From Halosolutus halophilus (lineage in GTDB: Archaea > Halobacteriota > Halobacteria > Halobacteriales > Natrialbaceae), in assembly GCF_022869805.1 (NCBI RefSeq), contig NZ_CP094974.1:2108001-2172000 (forward strand): a stretch of DNA of 64,000 bases, read 5' to 3'. Position 1 is the stretch's first letter. Each line of letters begins with the position of its first letter. The notes beneath the pieces are model-generated. The model had not been told where the DNA came from. It was given only the letters and a program-made list of their open reading frames with translations, and ran no database searches. A program made the position numbers and the translations under genes. This document shows positions 55,792-64,000 of this stretch, one piece after another.

Positions 55792-56733
55792 TCAATCGAG
55801 GCGGAAGAGTCTGGCCGCGTTTTCGCCTAAGAGGGCGTCGATCTCGTCGTCAGTGAATCGCGGTCCGCTCTTCCGTTCGCCCAGCGCGCGGACATTATCG
55901 AGCCACTCCTCTTTGGGGTGCACCGGATCGAATGCCGGGTCGTCGGTTCCCCACAGAATCCGGTCGGACCCGACGGCGTCCATGAGTCGGCGGACTGCGG
56001 TGGCGAACTCCTCCGGGTGTTGTTTCGCACGTTCCTGCCACGCACTGATGTCGACGTGCAGCCCACAGTTGGGTTTGCTGTCAGCGATTGCGTAGAGATC
56101 GCGCCACCAGCCAAAGGACATGTGGGCGGCGATGATGTCGAGGTTCGGGAAGTCGGCCAATGCACGGTCGAGGTGGTTCGGATGGGAGCACTCGCTATAC
56201 AGCGGGGCGAAGATCGGCCCGGTATCGGTGAGGACGATCTTGTCGTGATCTTGAACGACCTCGAGGAGTTCGTATGTTTCCTCGTCGTGGAGATAGAAGC
56301 CAGCCGTCGGATGGAGTTTAAGCCCGTCCATGTCCCAGTCGCCAAGAGCAGTGTCGATATGCTCGACGGCGTTCTCGCGTCGGGGATCGATCGTCGCGAG
56401 GACAGAGATGCGATCCGGGTTCTCGTCGCGGAAGTCGGCGATCGTTCGATTGACTTCCTCGATCGGCGTCTCCGGTTCACCGAGTGCCAGCCCGAAGTCG
56501 ACGCCGAAGACGACTTGGTGGTCGATCCCGGCCTCGTCCATCCGCTGGAGCAACCTCTCGCCGGTCGGGTCCCAGTAGGTCGGGAGGTACGATTCACGGA
56601 TCCGCTCGGGGTCAACGCTTTTGCCTTTCTTCTCGTTCTGCCTGACCGCGATATTCACGAAGGCCTCCCAGAACCGTTCCGGGAGCCAGTCTTCTGCCCA
56701 GAGGTGTGAGTGGACGTCAATGATCGATGCCAT
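55792..56733 (-). CDS. Amidohydrolase-2 family metal-dependent hydrolase (ACMSD-like)
   Basis: The ATG at 56733 gives MASIIDVHSHLW, with the metal-binding HxH at residues 8-10; longer upstream frame has no family features. About 313 residues. Further ligands lie in GLKLHPTAG, AAHMSFGWWRD and GTDDPAFDP. This family includes decarboxylases and C-C hydrolases acting on ring-cleavage products. It converges from the right on the enoyl-CoA hydratase end and may remove CO2 or open a ring product in the pathway. Confidence 0.9.
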   Translation of the reverse strand: MASIIDVHSHLWAEDWLPERFWEAFVNIAVRQNEKKGKSVDPERIRESYLPTYWDPTGERLLQRMDEAGIDHQVVFGVDFGLALGEPETPIEEVNRTIADFRDENPDRISVLATIDPRRENAVEHIDTALGDWDMDGLKLHPTAGFYLHDEETYELLEVVQDHDKIVLTDTGPIFAPLYSECSHPNHLDRALADFPNLDIIAAHMSFGWWRDLYAIADSKPNCGLHVDISAWQERAKQHPEEFATAVRRLMDAVGSDRILWGTDDPAFDPVHPKEEWLDNVRALGERKSGPRFTDDEIDALLGENAARLFRLD

Positions 56734-56868
56734 ACCTGTCGTTGTGGCGAACGCACCGAATAACTTGCGGTGAGGCCACCTCGGCGGACCCCGCGGAGAA
56801 CGCATCGGGTTTGCCGCCCGAATCGTCGATATCTTTTTAGCTCGATTGGTCAAATTCTGCCATATCGC

Positions 56869-57327
56869 ATGTCATCCGACGATTCGAACGCACGACTCGC
56901 TGATCGAATGGAGATACAGGATCTCCGATACCGGTACTGCTATCTGATCGACGATGGCGAACTCGACGCACTCCCGGAACTGTTCACTGAGGATATCTCC
57001 CTCGACTACGGCGGGATGGGATCCTATGAGGGCCACGAGGGCGTCGCCGCCTTCGCTGATTTCGTCGAATCCGAACTCGAGCGTACCACACACTTGGTAA
57101 CTAACTCGCTTATTGATATCGACGGCGAGCGGGCCACCGGTCGCCACTACGTCATCTCCTCGATCACCTATGCGGACGGCACCGGTGGCTGGCGGATCGG
57201 CCAGTATGACGACGAGTACCGCTGCGTCGACGGCGAGTGGTTGATCAGCGACGCTCAGATGCGATTCACCCACTCCATGGACTACGAGCCCGAGTCGGGG
57301 TGGCCGGACTTCACACCTCACCGCTGA
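56869..57327 (+). CDS. SnoaL/NTF2-like protein
   Basis: The ATG at 56869 gives MSSDDSNARLADRMEIQDLRYRYCY, the typical opening of SnoaL-like domains. About 152 residues. Family members are small cone-shaped isomerases, dehydratases or hydroxylating-enzyme subunits. The fold is shared with ketosteroid isomerase. It is divergent from the amidohydrolase gene. Confidence 0.88.
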   Translation: MSSDDSNARLADRMEIQDLRYRYCYLIDDGELDALPELFTEDISLDYGGMGSYEGHEGVAAFADFVESELERTTHLVTNSLIDIDGERATGRHYVISSITYADGTGGWRIGQYDDEYRCVDGEWLISDAQMRFTHSMDYEPESGWPDFTPHR

Positions 57328-57438
57328 GACTGTGGGTGGCGGCGAGAGAAACCTGACGCTGCTATCCACCGTTTCCGACAGAATCTCGGTCGACCGGGTC
57401 GCGGCGACGTCACGGCGTCGTCGCGGCTCGGACGAAGA

Positions 57439-58293
57439 TCAGTCGTCGTCCCAGTCGTAGAAGCCCTGCCCGGTTTTGACGCCGTAGTCGCCCGCCCGAA
57501 CCATCTTCTTGACGTTCTGCGGCGGCCGATACACCTCGTGGCCGAGTTCGTCGGCGAGGTATTCGCCGACCTCGACTCGAACGTCCCAGCCGTTGTGGTC
57601 GCCCAGCTTCAACGGACCGACGGGGAAGTTATATCCCATCTCCATCGCCGTGTCGATGTCCTCTGCCGAAGCGACGCCCTCCTGGACCATCCGGGCAGCT
57701 TCCATCCCGAGGACGAGGCCGAGCCGCGACGTGGCGAAGCCGGGATAATCCTCGACGAGGATCGACTCACGCCCGACGTCCTCGGCGAATTCCTCGACGC
57801 GCTCGATCGTCTCCTCGCTCGTGTGGTGGCCCGTGATCACCTCGAGCAGCTTCATTTTCACCGGCGGGTTGAAAAAGTGCGTTCCGATCACGCGCTCGGG
57901 TTCCTCGGTGACGCTCGCGATCTCCGTGACCGACAGCGACGAGGTGTTCGACCCGAGGATCACGTCGGAGTCGGTGTTGGCGTCGAGTTCCTCGAACACC
58001 GACTGCTTCAGGTCCATCTGCTCCGGGACGGCCTCGACGATGAACGTCGCGTCGGCGGTCAACCGATCGATTTCCGTTGTTCCCTCCAGCAGATCGAACG
58101 CCGCGTCGGCGTCGTCGATGATGTCGCGCTCGGCGGCCTCGTCGAGCCCCTCCCGTACGTGGGCGAGACCGTCCTCCACGAGGTCGTCCTCAATGTCACG
58201 AAGGACGACTTCGTATCCGTTCTGTACCGCGAGCTGTGCGATTCCACTGCCCATCGTACCGGCACCAACGATGCCGATGACACCTTCTGCCAT
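57439..58293 (-). CDS. 3-hydroxyacyl-CoA dehydrogenase
   Basis: The ATG at 58293 gives MAEGVIGIVGAGTMGSGIA, the NAD-binding start. About 284 residues. The catalytic region HFFNPPVKMKLLEVI and the C-terminal domain (YPGFATSRLGLVLGMEAARMV, NFPVGPLKLGD) are complete. It oxidises the 3-hydroxyl to the keto group before thiolysis. It is divergent from the hot-dog pair. Confidence 0.95.
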   Translation of the reverse strand: MAEGVIGIVGAGTMGSGIAQLAVQNGYEVVLRDIEDDLVEDGLAHVREGLDEAAERDIIDDADAAFDLLEGTTEIDRLTADATFIVEAVPEQMDLKQSVFEELDANTDSDVILGSNTSSLSVTEIASVTEEPERVIGTHFFNPPVKMKLLEVITGHHTSEETIERVEEFAEDVGRESILVEDYPGFATSRLGLVLGMEAARMVQEGVASAEDIDTAMEMGYNFPVGPLKLGDHNGWDVRVEVGEYLADELGHEVYRPPQNVKKMVRAGDYGVKTGQGFYDWDDD

Positions 58294-58498
58294 ACAGATC
58301 CAATACGCGATAATCGTAATAAGACTGGTGATCGCCCCACCGCCTGGAACGCCGTATGCATGCCGTCGCGAGTTGGTCGAGGCACGAGCACGTTGTGGAC
58401 CCGAGGTAACGGGTGTTCGGACGCTTGCCGGATCGCTCTTTCCCGCCAGATCGACCGATCGTTTAATTAGGTGAACTTCGTTTATGCGAACGAACCGC

Positions 58499-58954
58499 AT
58501 GGATATCGACGAACTGGAAGGCCAACCGTTGCCCGACGGAACGTTCACCGTCGAGAGCTGGAAAGCATTCCTCTGGGCAGACGCCACGCGAAACGACGAG
58601 GACGCGTATCGCTACCCCGAGCAGGGCGAGGAACTCGGCGCCGACGGACAACTCGTCCCGCCGTCGCTGTGTCAACATATCGCCTTCGAGGCGAGCGGTG
58701 GAATCGATGAGACGCTCGGACGTGTCAGCGATAACTGGGCGTCAGGCGCCGCACTGGGCGGGCTCCGTACGAATCTGCACGCGCCGATCGTCGTCGACGA
58801 ACCGCTCCAAGTGAGCGGCGAGATCGCTTCGGTCGAGCAGAAGGACGGCTCTTCGGGGCGACTCAGCATCATCACGTTCGACTACGAGGTGACCGACAGC
58901 GCGGACGAACCGGTATACGACATGGAAGCAGATCTCATTTTACTGGGCCAATGA
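58499..58954 (+). CDS. Hot-dog (MaoC-like) dehydratase, subunit A
   Basis: A TTTAATT element centred near 58465 lies about 34 bases before the ATG at 58499, which supports this start over the in-frame ATG at 58484. About 151 residues of hot-dog fold (FLWADATRNDED, APIVVDEPLQVSGEI). The canonical MaoC Asp/His pair is not clear. It overlaps the second hot-dog gene by four bases, so the two probably form a heteromeric hydratase similar to ChsH1/ChsH2-type pairs. Confidence 0.8.
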   Translation: MDIDELEGQPLPDGTFTVESWKAFLWADATRNDEDAYRYPEQGEELGADGQLVPPSLCQHIAFEASGGIDETLGRVSDNWASGAALGGLRTNLHAPIVVDEPLQVSGEIASVEQKDGSSGRLSIITFDYEVTDSADEPVYDMEADLILLGQ

Positions 58955-59385
58955 CAGGGGAAACGCTCTCGGAAGGCGATTCCATTCCACCGAAGACGAT
59001 CGACGAGGTACGGGAATCGGACACGAAGCTACTGGCGGCGATCTTACAGGACCCGTACCCGCCACACTTCAACCCGAAACGGGCCGACGAACTCGGCTAC
59101 CCTGACCTACTCCACCAGGGTCCGGCGAACCTCTCGTACCTCCTGCAGGCGGTGACGGCAGCCCTCGAATCGCCTACGGATGTCCGGTCGTTCGATGTCC
59201 GGTACGACGACATGGTGTTCGTCGGACAGACCGTCAGAGCGACCGCAACGGTCGAGGAGACTCGCGTCGAAAACGGGGAGGGCGTCGTCACGTTCGCCGT
59301 CGCCCTCGAGAACGACGAGGGCGATGTTGCCGTCGGCGGAACGGTGGAGGCGGCCGTTCCGCTCGACCGGATCGACGCGGATTGA
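58951..59385 (+). CDS. Hot-dog (MaoC-like) hydratase, subunit B
   Basis: The 144-residue protein shows PYPPHFNPKRADELGYPDLLHQGP, the place of the MaoC catalytic Asp-His pair (N-P-x-H-F order altered), and a second half typical of the fold (DMVFVGQTVRATATVEE). It is translationally coupled to subunit A. Likely hydrates an unusual enoyl-CoA. Confidence 0.85.
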   Translation: MTGETLSEGDSIPPKTIDEVRESDTKLLAAILQDPYPPHFNPKRADELGYPDLLHQGPANLSYLLQAVTAALESPTDVRSFDVRYDDMVFVGQTVRATATVEETRVENGEGVVTFAVALENDEGDVAVGGTVEAAVPLDRIDAD

Positions 59386-59500
59386 TCCGGTCGGCCGAAT
59401 CGAAATCGGACTGGCCGCGCTCTTCACTGGCTCGCTCCCTCGTGATCCGGCTCGCCGACGAGCGTTGGTTATATGTATCACAGACGTATTTAATGACCTG

Positions 59501-61162
59501 ATGGAGACATACGAGGACTACGACAGCTTCGACCTTGAGTGGGAGGACCAGGAAGACTGGTTGTTGCCACAGGTGCTCGAGCATCAGGCCGAGGCGCGCG
59601 CCGACGAGACGTTCCTGCAGTGGGAGACGACCGACCGCACCGTGACGTTCGCCGAGACGAACCGGATCGTGAACCGACTCGCGCACGGATTCACGGAGTG
59701 GGGCGTCGAGAAGGGCGATCACGTCCTCATCATGGCCCCGAACTCCCTCGAGTACCTGTACATTTGGTTCGCCCTAAGCAAACTTGGGGCGGTCGAAGTG
59801 CCGGTCAACACGAGTTACAAGCGCGATACGCTGGCCCACGTCGCGAACATCTCCGAATCGACGTACGGATTCTTCGCCGAGGAATACGTCGAGCGCGTTG
59901 CGGAGATCGAAGACGACTTCGACCATCTGGAAGCGATCGCAATCCTGGGCGAGGACGACGAACCGGAGACGGACGTTGATCTCGATCTCGACGTCAGATC
60001 CTACGAGAGCCTCGAGTCCGACGACGAGTCGAACCCCGACACGGACATCGCCTACCATGATATTGCCTCGATCATCATGACCTCGGGGACGACGGGCCCC
60101 TCGAAAGCCATCCAGAAGACCTACTCTCACCAGTACTTTTTTGCCGAGCAGTGTGTGAACCTGACGCAACTCAGCGACGACGACGTCTACATGACCGGAA
60201 ACCCGCTCTTTCACAGTAACGGCCAGGTACTCGTCGTCTTCCCAGCGTTGATCGCCGGCGCCAAACTCTGTCTCTTCGAGAAGTTCAGCGCTTCTGGGTG
60301 GGTCGACCGGCTTCACGAGACCGGAGCGACGGTCTGTAACTTCCTCGGATCGATGATGGACTTTGTCTACCAGCAGCCGGAGCGCAACGTCGACGACCAA
60401 AACGATCTTCGCTGTCTGTTCGCCGCGCCCACCGCCTACGGCATCCAGAAGGAGTTCGAGGAGCGCTACGGTATCGAGTACACGACCGAGGTGATCGGCA
60501 CCACCGAGACCTGCATGCCGGTCATGGCGCCATACGGCGTCGACCGACCCGAGGGGGCCGCTGGACTCCTCCTCTCGGAGTACTATGACGTCCAGCTGGT
60601 CGACCCGGAGACCGACCAACCCGTTGATACCGGCGAAATGGGCGAGTACGCGATTCGGCCGAGGATCCCGTGGATTATGACGCCCGGCTACCTCGGCATG
60701 CCTGAGAAGACTGTGGATGCGCTGCGAAACGGCTGGTTCCACACCGGCGATGGGCTGCGCCGCGACGAGGACGGCTGGTTCTACTTCGTCGACCGGATGG
60801 GCGACACACTTCGTCGACGTGGAGAGAACATCTCGACCTATGAGGTCGAACAGCCAATCATCGACCACCCAGCTGTCGACGCCTGTGCGGTCGTCGGCGA
60901 GGACGCGACTGAGGAGGGGGGCGAGGATGAGGTCAAGGCGTGGGTCGTCACCAAGGAGGGAGAATCCGTGACGCCTGCAGAACTCATCGAGTGGTGTGAT
61001 GACCGTATGCCGTATTTCATGATCCCGAGGTTCCTCGAATTCGTCGAAGAGTTGCCGACGACTGAGAACGAGAAGATCCAGAAGGCAAAGCTGCGCGAGT
61101 GGGGCAACTCCACGGACACGTGGGATCGAATGGAGTCGGACGTCACCATTACCAAGGAGTAG
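59501..61162 (+). CDS. AMP-forming acyl-CoA synthetase (CaiC/FadD-like)
   Basis: A TTATATG element centred 29 bases upstream supports a leaderless start at the ATG at 59501; the frame is open further upstream inside the hot-dog gene but without family features. About 553 residues with TSGTTGPSKA, the VIGTTETCMP region, GDGLRRDEDGWFYFVDR and the C-terminal NEKIQKAKLRE (Lys). It activates the pathway acid to its CoA thioester with ATP. Closest in style to crotonobetaine/carnitine-CoA ligase-type enzymes. Confidence 0.93.
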   Translation: METYEDYDSFDLEWEDQEDWLLPQVLEHQAEARADETFLQWETTDRTVTFAETNRIVNRLAHGFTEWGVEKGDHVLIMAPNSLEYLYIWFALSKLGAVEVPVNTSYKRDTLAHVANISESTYGFFAEEYVERVAEIEDDFDHLEAIAILGEDDEPETDVDLDLDVRSYESLESDDESNPDTDIAYHDIASIIMTSGTTGPSKAIQKTYSHQYFFAEQCVNLTQLSDDDVYMTGNPLFHSNGQVLVVFPALIAGAKLCLFEKFSASGWVDRLHETGATVCNFLGSMMDFVYQQPERNVDDQNDLRCLFAAPTAYGIQKEFEERYGIEYTTEVIGTTETCMPVMAPYGVDRPEGAAGLLLSEYYDVQLVDPETDQPVDTGEMGEYAIRPRIPWIMTPGYLGMPEKTVDALRNGWFHTGDGLRRDEDGWFYFVDRMGDTLRRRGENISTYEVEQPIIDHPAVDACAVVGEDATEEGGEDEVKAWVVTKEGESVTPAELIEWCDDRMPYFMIPRFLEFVEELPTTENEKIQKAKLREWGNSTDTWDRMESDVTITKE

Positions 61163-61345
61163 CACTCGGCGTCTCCGTCACGACGACCGACTCACGGTCA
61201 TCTTCTTCGCTGCTAGTCATCGAGTGAGCTTACGCGCCGGTACGAGTTTTTATATAGTCGGTCGACCAAACATGTACCGACATCGACCCATGATACCACT
61301 TCACTCCCTCCGATCGAGCGCGATCGACCCTGTACCATTCCAATC

Positions 61346-62548
61346 ATGACGCTGTACGACCTGTACCCCGACGAGACGTTCGAACAGCTCCAAAACCAGC
61401 TCGACCGCATCGCGTCGATCGACCTCTACGAGGATCACTACGCCAATGCCGACGTCGATCCGACGGCGATCGAGTCTTGGGAGGAATTTCGGAATCTCCC
61501 GTTCACGACCACTGACGACCTGCTCGCGGACCTCGAGGAGAACGGTCCCGAGGGGTCGCTCCACGTCGAGGGCTCGATGATCACGTTCACACCGGCGAAA
61601 GATCAGCAGCTGCCAGTCTACGAGACGCCTTACGACCTTGAGCAGCTCAGTGCGATTCACGAGACCGTCTTCGAGCGTCTGGGAATCGAACCCGGCGACC
61701 GGGCGGTCATCACCTTTGGGTACCACGGCTTCGGTACCGGATTCCTCTTGCACCGCACGCTGGAAAACTACGGTTGTGAGGTTATCCCGTCGGGACCGGG
61801 CGACTCCGAGGAGACCGCCCAGCTCATCGACGACTTCGAAGTCGACGTGCTCTGGGGAAACCCGAGTTTCGCCCTCGAGATCGCCGAACACGGCGGCGAC
61901 TCGCTCGATGTGTTTCTCGGCGGCGGCGAACCGTTTACCAGCGTCCCAGGTCGTCGCGAGCAGGTGCACGAAGCTTTCGGCGATCTCGAGTGTGCGGTCG
62001 ACGTCTTCGGCCTCCGTCAGGCCTGGCCGGTTTCGCTCGAGTGTGCCGGCGAGGCAGGGCTCCACGTTGTTGACGATTACATGCTCGTCGAGATCATCGA
62101 TCCGGAGACCGGCGAGGTCCTCGAACCAGGGGAACGCGGCGAGGTCGTCCTCACGCATCTCGATCGCGAGGGCACCCCGCTCGTCCGATATCGCACAGGC
62201 GACCTCAGCGTCCTCGACAAATCTGCCTGCGACCACTGCGGCGCGACAGTCACGATGCCCCGCGGCGTCTTCGGGCGCACCGACGAGCGCCACAAAGTAA
62301 AGGGGATGAAGCTCTACCCCGAGGGCGTCGCGCTCGTGCTCGCCGGCTTCCCGGACCTCTCGATGAACCACCGGATCGAGATCGATCGCGATGGCAACAC
62401 CGACGAACTCACTGTCGTCGTCGAAGGAGAGGCCGACCGAGAGGAACTCCACGAGGAGCTCACCGCCCAGCTGCAGATCCAACCCGACCATATCGAGTTT
62501 GTCGACGAGCTTGAGGAGGGTCCAACGGTCGTCGATAGCCGGTACTAA
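61346..62548 (+). CDS. Phenylacetate-CoA ligase-like AMP-binding protein (PaaK family)
   Basis: The 400-residue protein has the PaaK layout: FTTTDDLLADL opening, FGYHGFGTG loop, LGGGEPF, RYRTGDLS and GRTDERHKVKGMKLYP. The nucleotide-binding glycine loop is present but less Ser/Thr-rich than in PaaK. It activates aromatic or other ring acids. A TATA-like TTTTATATAG lies at 61248-61257, with a GTCGGT/ACCGAC inverted repeat (61257-61281) just after it. It is followed by a small gene on the same strand. Confidence 0.87.
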   Translation: MTLYDLYPDETFEQLQNQLDRIASIDLYEDHYANADVDPTAIESWEEFRNLPFTTTDDLLADLEENGPEGSLHVEGSMITFTPAKDQQLPVYETPYDLEQLSAIHETVFERLGIEPGDRAVITFGYHGFGTGFLLHRTLENYGCEVIPSGPGDSEETAQLIDDFEVDVLWGNPSFALEIAEHGGDSLDVFLGGGEPFTSVPGRREQVHEAFGDLECAVDVFGLRQAWPVSLECAGEAGLHVVDDYMLVEIIDPETGEVLEPGERGEVVLTHLDREGTPLVRYRTGDLSVLDKSACDHCGATVTMPRGVFGRTDERHKVKGMKLYPEGVALVLAGFPDLSMNHRIEIDRDGNTDELTVVVEGEADREELHEELTAQLQIQPDHIEFVDELEEGPTVVDSRY

Positions 62549-62589
62549 ACGTCGAATCCACCTCTCACCCCATACAGACACTGACACCA

Positions 62590-62820
62590 ATGGCATCCAA
62601 CGCGAACCCGACCGCCATTCGTATCGATCCAAGCCAGATTTCCGCAGAGACAACCGTCCGCCACGTCGACGAACTCACGGACTCCGAACGTGAGCTTCTG
62701 CTGGAACTCCTCGACGAGCACGCCTCTGCCGTGCCCGCAGATCCACCGGTGATCGGGCCGCCGTTGGCGGAGGTCGTTGTCAAGTTCGACGACTACTATT
62801 ACATTTCGACCGCCGAGTGA
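62590..62820 (+). CDS. Small haloarchaeal protein next to the PaaK-like gene
   Basis: The 76-residue protein has a helix (DELTDSERELLLELLDEH) and a final strand (AEVVVKFDDYYYIST). It starts 41 bases after the PaaK-like gene and is probably co-transcribed. Family and function not recognised. Confidence 0.6.
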   Translation: MASNANPTAIRIDPSQISAETTVRHVDELTDSERELLLELLDEHASAVPADPPVIGPPLAEVVVKFDDYYYISTAE

Positions 62821-62966
62821 CCGAGTTAGTCCGATCGCGTTCCGGTCGACACACTCCGATATCATTCGGGTCTCATTGACTACACCACCCGACGGAAAAC
62901 TGAACTCGGCCAGTCGACTACGATCGGCCGGGGTTTCGCCCGCGGTTCTCGCACCGTCGTCGACCG

Positions 62967-64000
62967 TCACTGACCCCGAAACTCGGGATCGCGGTCGTCT
63001 TCGAACGCGGCCATCCCTTCGATTACGTCGTCCGTCGACGTGAGCGCGCCGAACGCCTGGGTCTCCAGTTCGAGGCCGGCCTCGACGTCGTGGCGGCCGA
63101 GGTCCATCGCAGTCTTGGTGAACGCTTGGGCGATCGGGGCCTTCGCGGCGATCATGTCGGCCAGTTCCACGGCACGGTCGATGGCCGCCGTATCGTCGAC
63201 CAGTTCATTGACAAAGCCGTACTCAACCATGGCCTCAGCGTCGAAAATCTCGGCGGTGAAGATGACCTCCTTCGCGCGGCTCGCGCCGATCAGCCACTGC
63301 AACCGCTGAGTACCTCCCCAACCGGGTAACAGACCAAGGTCGTGCTCGGGCTGTCCGAAGCGGCTGGATGCGCTCGCGATGCGGATGTCGGCACAGGTCG
63401 CCAATTCCATTCCGCCACCCAGGCAGTGGCCGTCGATCGCCGCGACGACCGGCAGCGTCGTTGATTCGAGACGACCAAAGACGCGCTGTCCCATTCGGGC
63501 CGTCTCGATCATCTCCACTTGCGTGGCGTCGGTGTCGACGATCTTGTCGACCTGCGCACCGCCGGAGAACGCCCGGTCACCCCGACCGGAGATGACCAGT
63601 GCTCGGGCGTCACTCTCCTCGACGCGGTCGATCGCGGCGTCGAGTTCTTCGAGCACGGTCGGATTGATGGTGTTCAGGCGGTCGGGTCGGTCGATCACGA
63701 TGTGGACGACTCGCTCGGTTGGGTGTTCGATCGCGATCGTTTCAAAGTCTCCACCGTCGCGGAACGTGCCGACCGCCGCCCGCTCGCGGAGATACGCGGC
63801 CGGGACATAGCGGGCGTGCCCGCTCAATGTCAGGGCGGTCTCGAGCACCGTCCCAAGCGTGTCGACACCATAGTCGTCAGCGAGCGCGACTGGACCGGTC
63901 GGGAAGCCGCCACCGAGTTCGACGGCTTCGTCGATGGTGTCCGCGTCCGCGACGTCGCCGCCGACGAGCTTCGCGGCTTCGTTGGCCATCACCGCGGCAA
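62967..64000 (-). CDS. 3-hydroxyacyl-CoA dehydrogenase/enoyl-CoA hydratase fusion, 5' end outside the window
   Basis: The frame is open to the window edge. The visible N-terminal part (ANEAAKLVGGDVADADTIDEAVELGGGFPTGP, broken here by no stop) is the C-terminal domain of a 3-hydroxyacyl-CoA dehydrogenase. From about residue 90 an enoyl-CoA hydratase follows: GRGDRAFSGGAQV and DGHCLGGGMELATCAD oxyanion motifs, LGLLPGWGGTQRL. The order dehydrogenase then hydratase is that of haloarchaeal FadB-like fusions, and it gives the cluster a second hydratase and dehydrogenase. Confidence 0.9.
   Translation of the reverse strand, partial: AAVMANEAAKLVGGDVADADTIDEAVELGGGFPTGPVALADDYGVDTLGTVLETALTLSGHARYVPAAYLRERAAVGTFRDGGDFETIAIEHPTERVVHIVIDRPDRLNTINPTVLEELDAAIDRVEESDARALVISGRGDRAFSGGAQVDKIVDTDATQVEMIETARMGQRVFGRLESTTLPVVAAIDGHCLGGGMELATCADIRIASASSRFGQPEHDLGLLPGWGGTQRLQWLIGASRAKEVIFTAEIFDAEAMVEYGFVNELVDDTAAIDRAVELADMIAAKAPIAQAFTKTAMDLGRHDVEAGLELETQAFGALTSTDDVIEGMAAFEDDRDPEFRGQ

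Noticed and set aside
54676-58470. Plus-strand frames opposite the enoyl-CoA hydratase, amidohydrolase and dehydrogenase genes
   Set aside because: High GC third positions keep antisense frames open; no start signals or family patterns.
59774-62653. Two minus-strand frames of over 440 codons opposite the CoA ligase genes
   Set aside because: They mirror intact AMP-binding enzymes and lack recognisable domains.
1-64000. CRISPR arrays, tRNA or rRNA genes
   Set aside because: No regularly spaced repeats and no tRNA-like T-loop plus acceptor combinations were found on either strand by eye.

Overview
The window comes from a haloarchaeon (class Halobacteria). The proteins are strongly acidic, rich in Asp/Glu and poor in Lys. 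Many genes have TATA elements placed for leaderless transcripts. Several families are typical of halophilic archaea: an RdfA-like and SMC-related gene pair, DUF7344-like and HalOD1-like domains, and an Argonaute of the Natronobacterium gregoryi (NgAgo) type. Genus, and chromosome versus plasmid, cannot be decided from the sequence.

Region 1 (1-17.5 kb) is the most striking part: a nucleic-acid-processing island built on two divergent gene sets. Leftward lie a long prokaryotic Argonaute with an N-terminal OB-fold-like domain and an intact DEDD catalytic set, an Hrq1/MrfA-type helicase, and a FEN-1/XPG-family nuclease cut by the window edge. Rightward lie a small OB-fold-like protein resembling the Argonaute N-terminus, a beta-CASP-like metallo-beta-lactamase protein with three ribbon-helix-helix-like repeats at its tail, an AAA ATPase, and two overlapping genes for an AddB-like and an AddA-like helicase-nuclease. 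An HNH nuclease gene with an internal stop follows. I read this as a candidate Argonaute plus AddAB-like DNA-degradation or defence system. The linkage is seen; the joint function is inferred.

Region 2 (17.6-42 kb) is an accessory and partly decaying zone. It holds a toxin-antitoxin-like pair, nuclease genes, regulators, a secreted protein, an alpha/beta hydrolase, a PAC2-family protein, an ADP-ribosylglycohydrolase operon with a HAD-HEAT protein, a divergent CBS-HEPN protein, nested IS630 remnants inside a helicase-like pseudogene, the SMC-related/RdfA-like pair, a roughly 2 kb stretch with no recognisable gene, and an IS6-type remnant. Five otherwise continuous reading frames here and at the end of region 1 (16.5-42 kb) carry in-frame stop codons (positions 16837, 18314, 22069, 27434, 27554 and 41752), which suggests ongoing gene decay.

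Region 3 (40.3-64 kb) is a higher-GC catabolic cluster led by an IclR-family regulator. It contains acyl-CoA ligases, acyl-CoA dehydrogenases, hot-dog hydratase-like proteins, an enoyl-CoA hydratase, hydroxyacyl-CoA dehydrogenases, thiolase-fold proteins, DUF35 partner proteins, a luciferase-like oxidoreductase, an amidohydrolase, an SDR and a SnoaL-like protein. Two thiolase-fold proteins lack the catalytic Cys and His and sit beside a DUF35 gene, as in steroid side-chain retro-aldolases. The cluster probably activates and breaks down a carboxylic acid with a branched or ring-bearing chain; the substrate is unknown.
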